From: Paracoccaceae bacterium
GTDB lineage: Bacteria > Pseudomonadota > Alphaproteobacteria > Rhodobacterales > Rhodobacteraceae
Direction of reading: 5' to 3'
Assembly: GCA_003250135.1 (NCBI GenBank)
Contig: QKHF01000227.1
Coordinates: 1 to 6,003 of the forward strand
DNA length: 6,003 nucleotides
Shown: positions 1 through 5,240 of the stretch, one piece after another
Layout: each line of letters starts with the position of its first letter
Position numbering within the stretch: the stretch's first letter is position 1
The notes under the pieces: model-generated
What the model was told of the DNA's origin: nothing
What the model saw: the letters and a program-made list of their open reading frames with translations, nothing else
Database searches by the model: none
Program-made: the position numbers and the translations under genes

Positions 1-349
1 GGAATGCGCCCAGCGCGGCGGCCTGCGCCGCCAGCGGGCCCCAGCCGGTCCAGCCTTCGGGCCCGGGCGCGACATAGCCGATCAAAAGGACCGCGACCGC
101 GCCCTTGCCGGCGTCGCCCAGAAGCGTTGTCAGGGCTGCGCTTTTCGAACCCGTCCGCAGCACGTTGGTTGCGCCGATATTGCCCGAGCCGACCTTGCGC
201 AGGTCTCCCAGACCCCAGAGCTTTGCGCTGACCACGCCAAACGGGATCGAGCCGAGGAGATAGCCGATGGCGAGCGCCGCCAGAAGCCAGGGCAGGGCCG
301 CCTCCATGCCGGGCGCCGCAGCGCCGGGGCGCAGGATGTCGGGAATCAT
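1..349 (-). CDS. plsY: Glycerol-3-phosphate acyltransferase PlsY (C-terminus cut by window edge)
   Basis: This integral inner-membrane enzyme transfers an acyl group from acyl-phosphate (made by PlsX) to glycerol-3-phosphate, giving lysophosphatidic acid, the first step of phospholipid synthesis. I translated the minus strand from ATG at 349: 116 codons are visible before the window ends, about half of the roughly 200-residue family length. A hydrophobic first helix (about residues 18-40) contains GYLLGSIPFG. It is followed by GDLRKVGSGNIGATNVLR at 48-65, which holds the family's glycine-rich GSGNxGxTNxxR motif, and then by D79 and K82-G83 at the start of the next helix. The start overlaps the pyrC stop in an ATGA, with a GGAAGAGG ribosome site 7 bases upstream inside pyrC, so translation is probably coupled. 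A second in-frame ATG at 307 (residue 15) is possible but lacks the overlap arrangement. Family assignment is firm; the missing half cannot be checked. Confidence 0.93.
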   Translation of the reverse strand, partial: MIPDILRPGAAAPGMEAALPWLLAALAIGYLLGSIPFGVVSAKLWGLGDLRKVGSGNIGATNVLRTGSKSAALTTLLGDAGKGAVAVLLIGYVAPGPEGWTGWGPLAAQAAALGAF

Positions 350-1647
350 GAAGACGCCTCTTCCGCACGGTCGAAGACCAGCTTGCCGCCGACCCAGGTT
401 TTCAACGCATAGCCCTGCAGGCGGCGGCGGTCGAAGGGCGAGCTTTTCGATTTCGAGCGCAGGGTCGCCCGGTCCAGCGTCCAGGGCGCGTCCGTGTCGA
501 CCAGCACGAGGTCGGCGGGCGCGCCGGGAGAGAGGCGACCTGCGTCCAGCCCCAGAAGCTTCGCGGGGGTCAGGCTGATCCGCTCCCAGAGCGTCGGCAG
601 GGTGATCTTGTCCTCGTGCCACAGGCGCAGCGCAGTGGGCAGCAGCGTCTCCAGCCCCACGGCGCCGGCGGCGGCGGCCTCGAACGGCAGGCGCTTCGAT
701 TCCTCGTCCCAGGGCCGATGGTTGGAGACGATCACGTCGATCAGCCCGTCCGCCACCGCCTGCTCGGCGGCTTCGCGGTCAGCCTCGGCGCGCAGGGGCG
801 GCGCCAGCTTGAAGAAGGTCTTGTAGTCGGCGATGTCGAATTCGTTGAACGCCAGATGCGTGGCCGCGATCCCGGCTGTGACGGGCAACCCGGCGTCCTT
901 GGCGCGGGCGAGCGCCTCCAACGCCTCGGCCGTGGTCACCTGATCGGCATGGAGCCGCGCGCCGGTCAGCCTCGCGAGCGCGAGATCGCGGGATAGCTGC
1001 ATCGCTTCGGCCGCGGCGGGCACGCCCGGCAGGCCGAGTTGCGAGGCGAACTGACCCTCGGTGGCGCAGCCCGAGGCCGCGAAGACCGGGTCCTGAGCAT
1101 GGGTGACGACCAGCGCGCCCAGCGATTTGGCGTAGATCAGGCAGCGGCGCAGCACCAGCGGGTCGGCGACCGCATGGTCGGCGTCGGTGAAGGCGACGGC
1201 GCCGGCGTCCTTGAGAAAGGACAGCTCCGCCATCTCACGCCCTTCCAGTCCCTTGGTGAGGGCGGCCATCGGGGCGATATGCACGACGCAGGTCTCGGCG
1301 GCCCGGCGCAGCGCGAATTCCAGCAGGGCCGGGTCGTCCATCGCCGGGTGGGTGTCAGGCTGCAGCGAGATCGTTGTGACGCCGCCCGCCGCCGCGGACA
1401 GGCCGGCGGTGCGATAGCTCTCCAGGTGCCGCGCGCCGGGCTCTCCCACGAAGACGCGCATGTCGACCAGGCCGGGCGCGAGCGCCTTGCCCTCGCAATC
1501 GACGATCTCGGCGCCATCCGGCGCCGGGTGGTCGGAATCCTTGGCGATGGCGGCGATGCGCCCGTCCTCGATGCGGACGGCGCCCGGCCCGTCATAGCCG
1601 GTCTCAGGGTCGATCAGGCGGGCGTTCAGAAGGACGAGCGGGGTCAT
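346..1647 (-). CDS. pyrC: Dihydroorotase-family protein, probably the non-catalytic PyrB partner (pDHO type)
   Basis: A 433-residue class I dihydroorotase/amidohydrolase homologue. Active relatives close N-carbamoyl-aspartate to dihydroorotate in pyrimidine synthesis, using a two-zinc site. Here the fold markers remain: APGLVDM at 57-63, EPG at 69-71, AAAGGVTT at 85-92, FTDAD at 153-157, H183, GLIDVI at 301-306 and the C-terminal PGAPADLVL at 374-382. However, the HxH zinc pair is R64/F66, the substrate arginine that follows it is G68, a later histidine ligand (family HVST region) reads Q236, and the catalytic aspartate of the family TDHAPH motif is N309. D155 and H183 survive. By analogy with the inactive dihydroorotase-like subunit of pseudomonad carbamoyltransferase complexes, I infer a structural role with PyrB. 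Annotation pipelines usually still call it pyrC; pyrX is sometimes used. The ATG at 1647 overlaps the pyrB stop (ATGA), and GGGGAG lies 7 bases upstream. A true dihydroorotase should be encoded elsewhere. Confidence 0.9.
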   Translation of the reverse strand: MTPLVLLNARLIDPETGYDGPGAVRIEDGRIAAIAKDSDHPAPDGAEIVDCEGKALAPGLVDMRVFVGEPGARHLESYRTAGLSAAAGGVTTISLQPDTHPAMDDPALLEFALRRAAETCVVHIAPMAALTKGLEGREMAELSFLKDAGAVAFTDADHAVADPLVLRRCLIYAKSLGALVVTHAQDPVFAASGCATEGQFASQLGLPGVPAAAEAMQLSRDLALARLTGARLHADQVTTAEALEALARAKDAGLPVTAGIAATHLAFNEFDIADYKTFFKLAPPLRAEADREAAEQAVADGLIDVIVSNHRPWDEESKRLPFEAAAAGAVGLETLLPTALRLWHEDKITLPTLWERISLTPAKLLGLDAGRLSPGAPADLVLVDTDAPWTLDRATLRSKSKSSPFDRRRLQGYALKTWVGGKLVFDRAEEASS

Positions 1648-2588
1648 TCGGCGTCTCCCCGGTCGTTCGGGATCTGCCGCGCCAGCAGGTCCAGCGCGGC
1701 CATGCGCACGGCGACGCCCATCTCCACCTGCTCCTCGATCACAGAGCGGGCGAAATCGTCGGCCACGTCGGCGGTGATCTCGACGCCCCGGTTCATCGGG
1801 CCAGGATGCATGACGATGGCGTCCGGCTTGGCGAAGGCGAGCTTCTGCCGGTCGAGGCCCCAGAGGTGGAAATACTCGCGCACCGAGGGGATGAAGGCGC
1901 CTTGCATGCGCTCTCTCTGCAGCCGCAGCATCATCACCACGTCGCAGCCGTTCAGCCCCTCCGCCATGTCGTGGAAAACTTCCACGCCCATGTTCTCGAT
2001 CCCCTCTGGCAGCAGGGTGGGCGGCGCGATCACGCGGACGCGGTTTTCCATCTGATTGAGCAGGATGATGTTGGACCGCGCCACCCGGCTGTGGCGGATG
2101 TCGCCGCAGATCGCCACCGTGAGGCGGTGCAGGCGGCCCTTGTGGTTGCGGATGGTCAGCGCGTCCAGCAGCGCCTGCGTCGGGTGCTCATGCGCACCGT
2201 CGCCGGCGTTGATCACCGAGCAGTTCACCTTTTCGGACAACAGCGCCACCGCGCCGGAATGCTGGTGCCGCACCACCAGAATGTCGGGGCGCATCGCGTT
2301 CAGCGTGGCGGCGGTGTCGATCAGCGTCTCGCCCTTCTTGATGGAAGAAGACCCGACCGACATGTTCATCACGTCCGCGCCCAGCCGCTTGCCCGCCAGT
2401 TCGAAACTGGCCTGCGTGCGGGTGGAGTTCTCGAAGAACAGGTTGATTTGCGTCAGGCCGCGCAGCGTGGCGCGCTTCTTCTCGCGCTGGCGGTTCAGGG
2501 CGGCGTAGTCATCGGCGAGGTCGAGCAACGTGACGATGTCGTCGCGCGTCAGCGATTCAATGCCCAGAAGGTGGCGATGAGCGAACAG
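1644..2588 (-). CDS. pyrB: Aspartate carbamoyltransferase catalytic chain, with a probable CTG start
   Basis: Cytoplasmic enzyme joining carbamoyl phosphate and aspartate to give N-carbamoyl-aspartate, the committed step of pyrimidine synthesis. From the proposed start it has 314 residues, the usual length of the catalytic chain. The carbamoyl-phosphate domain shows FFENSTRTQ (STRT at 55-58), the KKGETL lysine pair at 84-85 and HPTQ at 135-138. The aspartate domain shows LRLQRER at 221-227 and HPGPMNRG at 261-268. The reading frame stays open upstream to a TTG at 2699, but those 37 extra residues are arginine-rich and unlike the family, whose homology begins at FAHRHLLGIE. The only start with a good ribosome site is CTG at 2588, with AAGGAGG five bases upstream. 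No in-frame ATG or GTG occurs nearby, so automated annotation may use the TTG. It is the first gene of the pyrB-pyrC-plsY operon. The product is very certain; the start is probable. Confidence 0.95.
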   Translation of the reverse strand: MFAHRHLLGIESLTRDDIVTLLDLADDYAALNRQREKKRATLRGLTQINLFFENSTRTQASFELAGKRLGADVMNMSVGSSSIKKGETLIDTAATLNAMRPDILVVRHQHSGAVALLSEKVNCSVINAGDGAHEHPTQALLDALTIRNHKGRLHRLTVAICGDIRHSRVARSNIILLNQMENRVRVIAPPTLLPEGIENMGVEVFHDMAEGLNGCDVVMMLRLQRERMQGAFIPSVREYFHLWGLDRQKLAFAKPDAIVMHPGPMNRGVEITADVADDFARSVIEEQVEMGVAVRMAALDLLARQIPNDRGDAE

Positions 2589-2592
2589 GGCG

Positions 2593-2600
2593 TCCTCCTT
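2593..2600 (-). promoter_or_regulatory. Strong Shine-Dalgarno site that decides the pyrB start
   Basis: The minus strand reads AAGGAGGACGCC and then CTG. AAGGAGGA is a near-perfect complement to the 3' end of 16S rRNA, and five bases lie between AAGGAGG and the CTG codon at 2588. It is the best ribosome site seen in the window. It points to CTG rather than the upstream TTG at 2699 as the pyrB start; a canonical Shine-Dalgarno sequence may compensate for the weak start codon. Confidence 0.8.
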
Positions 2601-2628
2601 CCGGCGTCGATCTTCTGTGCTGCGGGCC

Positions 2629-2657
2629 GTTATAGGAACGCGCCGCCCGCCCCGCAA
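2629..2657 (-). promoter_or_regulatory. Candidate housekeeping promoter of the pyrB operon
   Basis: On the minus strand a TTGCGG box (2652-2657, inside CTTGCGG) lies 17 bases upstream of TATAAC (2629-2634, five of six matches to TATAAT). CTTG plus a 17-base spacer plus a TATAA-like box resembles the housekeeping pattern described in alphaproteobacteria, although the -35 box matches TTGACA only at TTG. Transcription would begin near 2622, giving a leader of about 35 bases before the CTG start. That is too short for a large attenuator or riboswitch and excludes the TTG at 2699 from the message. Confidence 0.55.
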
Positions 2658-2769
2658 GCGCCGCGACAGTGTGTTCTGCCGGCGTCCGCCCCGGGTCAAT
2701 TGTGACGTTTTCGCGATTTCAGCGCGTTAGGGCTTTGCCAGAAGGCTCGGAGCCCCCACACTTCATGGC

Positions 2770-3441
2770 ATGGGACATGCGCAAAGCGACTTCTGGCTCG
2801 CGCCGGATTACACCCGCGCCGAGCGTATCGCCGATGGCGTAATCCACGCGATCGGGCTGACGGCCAGTCTTGTGGCCGTCGCGATCCTGATCAGCCTGAC
2901 GGCGCTTGACGGCGACGTCGCCCGGATCGGCAGCGCGGTCGCCTATGGCCTCGCCATGGTCGCGGTGTTCGCCTTCTCGGCCACCTACAACATGCTGCCG
3001 AGCCGCGGCTTCTTGAAAGAAGCGCTCCGGCGGTGCGATCACGCGGCGATCTATTTCAAGATCGCGGGCACCTACACGCCGTTCGCGGCGGTTTCGCTGG
3101 CCGGGGCGGCGGGCGGGATCGGTCGCCTGCTGCTGATCGGCGTCTGGGCCGCGGCGCTGGTCGGAGCGGCGCTGAAGATCGCCGCGCCGCGCCGGTTCGA
3201 GGCGCTGTCGGTGGTGCTCTATCTCGGCCTCGGCTGGACGATCCTTCTGGTGATCGGTCCGGTGGTCGAACATGTCTCGACGCCCGCGCTGGTCCTGCTG
3301 ATCGTGGGCGGCGTGCTCTATTCCGGCGGGGTCGCATTCCACCTCTGGCGCTCGCTGCCCTATCAGAACGCGATCTGGCACGGATTCGTGCTGGCGGCGT
3401 CGGCCTGCCATTTCGCCGCCGTCGCGATCGAGTTGCTCTGA
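2770..3441 (+). CDS. trhA: PAQR/hemolysin III family membrane protein (TrhA-like)
   Basis: A 223-residue seven-helix inner-membrane protein of the progestin/adipoQ-receptor and hemolysin III superfamily. Bacterial TrhA members are linked to membrane fluidity homeostasis; the old hemolysin name is not good evidence of toxin activity. Visible motifs are ERIADGVIHAIG at 18-29 (family ExxxNxxTH region, with D22 for Asn), SATYNMLP at 70-77, RRCDHAAIYFKIAGTYTPF at 87-105, GGVLYSGGVAFHLW at 180-193 and NAIWHGFVLAASACHF at 200-215. Hydrophobic helices fill the intervals, with the last ending at the C-terminus. Compared with E. coli YqfA, zinc-ligand positions are Asn at 74 and 200, while H204 and H214 remain. 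The gene diverges from pyrB across 181 bp and has no obvious partner. ATG 2770 is preceded only by weak GA-rich sequence 18 or more bases away, but it starts just before family homology. A second ATG at 2765 is out of frame. I found no convincing promoter in front of it. Confidence 0.92.
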   Translation: MGHAQSDFWLAPDYTRAERIADGVIHAIGLTASLVAVAILISLTALDGDVARIGSAVAYGLAMVAVFAFSATYNMLPSRGFLKEALRRCDHAAIYFKIAGTYTPFAAVSLAGAAGGIGRLLLIGVWAAALVGAALKIAAPRRFEALSVVLYLGLGWTILLVIGPVVEHVSTPALVLLIVGGVLYSGGVAFHLWRSLPYQNAIWHGFVLAASACHFAAVAIELL

Positions 3442-3448
3442 TCTTCGC

Positions 3449-4261
3449 TCAGGTGCGGGCGTGATTGAGGTTGCGATTCAGGCGCGCCTCTAACACATGA
3501 CCGACGACCAGCGCGATCGCGGTCAATCCCGCCAGAAAGTCCAGAGACGTGTGCTTTGGCGCATAGTTGACGAAGGTCGCCCCGCGCGCGAGGTCGATGG
3601 CGTGGAACAGCGGATTCCACCAGAAATAAGGCAATGCGAACGCCGGGATCGCATTGGCGACGAAGAACTTGCCGCAGGTGAACATCAGGATGCGCCGATA
3701 GAGGGCGCCGACGACGCCGAACCAGCTGAGATGCGCCTCGGCGAACATGAAGATCAGGCCGAATCCGACGCCGGACAGCCACGCCAGAAGGACGGGCGCG
3801 ATCAGGCCCGAGGGCTCGAAGATTTCCACCCCGCCTTTCAGGAGCGCGGCAACGCCGATGATCAGCAGCGACGCCAGAATGAACTCGTACAGTTCCGCCA
3901 GCGCGCGCGCCCAGACAAAGATGATCGACTTGGTGGGCTCGTAATTGATCAGCGCGCGATTGGCGGCAACCGCCGCGCTGACCCTGCTGATGACGCTGGC
4001 ATGCATGCGGAACAGTAGGACGCCGGACAGAAGGAACAGCATCGTGTCGCCGCGCAGGCCCGCCTCGCGCCGCCCGATGACGACGAACAGCACATAGAAC
4101 GCCGCCACGAAGGCCAGTGTCTGAAGGATGTTCGTGATCAGGCCCAACTGGCCGGGCCCGGACGAGTTCCGTATCTCGCGCACGCTCGTCGCGTAAAGCA
4201 CCGTCACGTGCTTTGCGGCGGCGTCCAGAAGTGTCATGCGCGGCGCGCTGTCGGTCGTCAT
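3449..4261 (-). CDS. ABC-2 type polysaccharide export permease (KpsM/Wzm-like)
   Basis: A 270-residue inner-membrane permease of the ABC-2 family that exports capsular or other surface polysaccharide; it needs an ATPase subunit of KpsT/Wzt type. Six hydrophobic segments can be traced at about 38-62, 73-92, 121-142, 152-177, 193-212 and 240-258. Family-like features are a cytoplasmic N-terminal helix containing VREIRN, the LLSGVLLFRMHASVISRV region, NRALINYEPTK at 101-111, and the C-terminal WWNPLFHAIDLARGATFVNY at 214-233, typical of KpsM-type permeases. Length matches KpsM (about 260). I chose ATG 4261; an AAAGGCGGAG stretch lies somewhat far upstream (about 13 bases), and ATG 4237 (residue 9) is an alternative with no clear ribosome site. 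No ATPase gene is adjacent: downstream it meets the PAQR gene tail to tail with 7 bp between stops, and upstream it diverges from cysQ. The nearby kdsB supports a Kdo-linked capsule role, but that is inference. Confidence 0.87.
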   Translation of the reverse strand: MTTDSAPRMTLLDAAAKHVTVLYATSVREIRNSSGPGQLGLITNILQTLAFVAAFYVLFVVIGRREAGLRGDTMLFLLSGVLLFRMHASVISRVSAAVAANRALINYEPTKSIIFVWARALAELYEFILASLLIIGVAALLKGGVEIFEPSGLIAPVLLAWLSGVGFGLIFMFAEAHLSWFGVVGALYRRILMFTCGKFFVANAIPAFALPYFWWNPLFHAIDLARGATFVNYAPKHTSLDFLAGLTAIALVVGHVLEARLNRNLNHART

Positions 4262-4307
4262 GTCACGTACGGCGCTCCGCCTTTCGGGTGTCGGTCATTG
4301 CATCGGC

Positions 4308-4337
4308 GTTGTAAGGATCGCCCAAACCGATGAACAA
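4308..4337 (-). promoter_or_regulatory. Weak candidate promoter for the export permease
   Basis: In the 97-bp divergent gap, the minus strand has TTGTTC (4332-4337) 18 bases before TACAAC (4308-4313), about 45 bases upstream of the permease ATG. Matches to consensus are three of six and four of six, so this could be chance. I saw no better pair on this strand, and no convincing plus-strand promoter for cysQ in the same gap. Confidence 0.25.
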
Positions 4338-4350
4338 AAGATTCTCCTGA
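4330..4350 (+). other. Possible six-codon leader ORF overlapping the cysQ ribosome site
   Basis: The bases encode Met-Asn-Lys-Arg-Phe-Ser and then TGA. The stop overlaps the GAGG (4349-4352) that serves as Shine-Dalgarno sequence for cysQ, eight bases before its ATG. An AAGGA lies 12 bases before the leader ATG, a rather long spacing. Translation of the leader could tune access to the cysQ ribosome site, but so short an ORF easily arises by chance and no regulatory codon pattern is visible. Confidence 0.15.
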
Positions 4351-4358
4351 GGCCTCCA

Positions 4359-5177
4359 ATGACCGTTCCAACCGCGCAAGACATCTCGATTTGCGACGAG
4401 ATTCTCCGGCTGGCCCGCGCGGCGGGCGAGGTCGTGATGGAGGTCTATGAGAGCGAAGACCTCGGCGCCCGCTCGAAGGAAGACGCCAGCCCCGTCACGC
4501 TGGCGGATGAGCGCGCCGATGCGCTGATCGGGGCCGGCCTCAGGGCGGCGTTTCCAGATATACCGGTTGTGACCGAGGAGGACGCGGACAGCCACGCGCT
4601 GGCGGGGGCGGATCGGTTCTTCCTGGTCGACCCGCTGGACGGGACCAAGGAGTTTATCAAGCGGCGCGGCGAGTTCACCGTGAACATCGCCCTGATCGAG
4701 AACGGCGCGCCGGTCTTCGGCGTGGTCCACGCGCCCGCGCTGGGCCGCACCTTCTGGACGCAGGCTGACGGCGGCGCGCTGGCCGCGCAGACGGGCGGCG
4801 CCCCACATCCGATCCACGTGGCGGAGGCGGACGATTCGGCGCTGCGCGTCGTCGCCTCGAAATCGCACCGAGACGCCGCCACCGACGACTATATCGCCCG
4901 CTATGACGTCGCTGAGTGCGTCAGCGCCGGGTCGTCGCTGAAGTTTTGTCTGGTGGCGGCCGGAGAGGCGGATTTCTATCCCCGCCTTGGCCGAACCATG
5001 GAGTGGGACACGGCCGCAGGGCACGCGGTGCTGAAAGCGGCAGGCGGCGTTGTGGACCGTTTCGACGGCGCGGGGCCGCTGCTATACGGAAAGCCGGGCT
5101 GGGAGAACCCGTTCTTCATAGCCCGCGCGCCCAGCGCGACCGTGCGGTCCGAACCGAAGTCGGCCGCCAACGAATAA
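4359..5177 (+). CDS. cysQ: 3'(2'),5'-bisphosphate nucleotidase CysQ
   Basis: A 272-residue magnesium-dependent phosphatase of the inositol monophosphatase superfamily. CysQ removes the 3'-phosphate of 3'-phosphoadenosine 5'-phosphate (PAP), the by-product of PAPS reduction or of sulfotransferases, giving AMP and relieving PAP toxicity. Visible landmarks are KEDASPVTLADERAD at about 40-54, TEED at 72-75 (metal-binding glutamate), DPLDGTKEF at 91-99 (metal-binding aspartates, with the CysQ-type KEF ending), GSSLKFC at 191-197, YPR at 207-209 and WDTAAGHAVLKAAGG at 216-230 (the second family signature). The frame is open back to 4236, but the added 41 residues overlap the permease gene and lack family features. 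ATG 4359 has GAGG six bases upstream inside a GAGGCCTC palindrome. kdsB follows after 63 bp on the same strand, so co-transcription is plausible. The substrate could also be another small phosphate, but KEF and length favour CysQ. Confidence 0.93.
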   Translation: MTVPTAQDISICDEILRLARAAGEVVMEVYESEDLGARSKEDASPVTLADERADALIGAGLRAAFPDIPVVTEEDADSHALAGADRFFLVDPLDGTKEFIKRRGEFTVNIALIENGAPVFGVVHAPALGRTFWTQADGGALAAQTGGAPHPIHVAEADDSALRVVASKSHRDAATDDYIARYDVAECVSAGSSLKFCLVAAGEADFYPRLGRTMEWDTAAGHAVLKAAGGVVDRFDGAGPLLYGKPGWENPFFIARAPSATVRSEPKSAANE

Positions 5178-5240
5178 CGGTGCGAGGTTCGCCGCGGCGC
5201 CTCGCCTATCTCAGGGAGGCCCGCAGGGGCGCAGAAGCAC

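Noticed and set aside
1039..2705. Long plus-strand open frames at 1039-2055 (338 residues) and 1806-2705 (299 residues)
   Set aside because: They lie antisense to pyrC and pyrB, have low-complexity, His/Arg/Gln-rich translations with no recognisable motif, and are the expected mirror frames of high-GC genes.
2739..2755. Short inverted repeat GGCTCGGAGCC upstream of the PAQR gene as an operator or terminator
   Set aside because: The arms are only five bases with one base between them and no T run follows; this is common by chance at this GC content.
2719..3411. Minus-strand open frame of 230 residues across the PAQR gene
   Set aside because: The translation is Arg/Asp/Gln-rich with no domain, and the plus strand encodes a clear seven-helix family protein here.
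3497..4018. Plus-strand open frame of 173 residues across the permease gene
   Set aside because: The charged, repetitive translation is antisense to a well-supported permease.
4236..4358. Upstream extension of cysQ to an ATG at 4236
   Set aside because: It would overlap the permease start and adds 41 residues unlike the family; ATG 4359 has a good ribosome site and fits family length.
4263..5024. Minus-strand open frame of 253 residues across cysQ
   Set aside because: It is antisense to a gene with all the phosphatase signatures, and its own translation has no family motif.
5213..5219. AGGGAGG as the kdsB ribosome site
   Set aside because: It is 21 bases before the ATG, and no in-frame start codon lies at a better distance, so it is unlikely to set the kdsB start.
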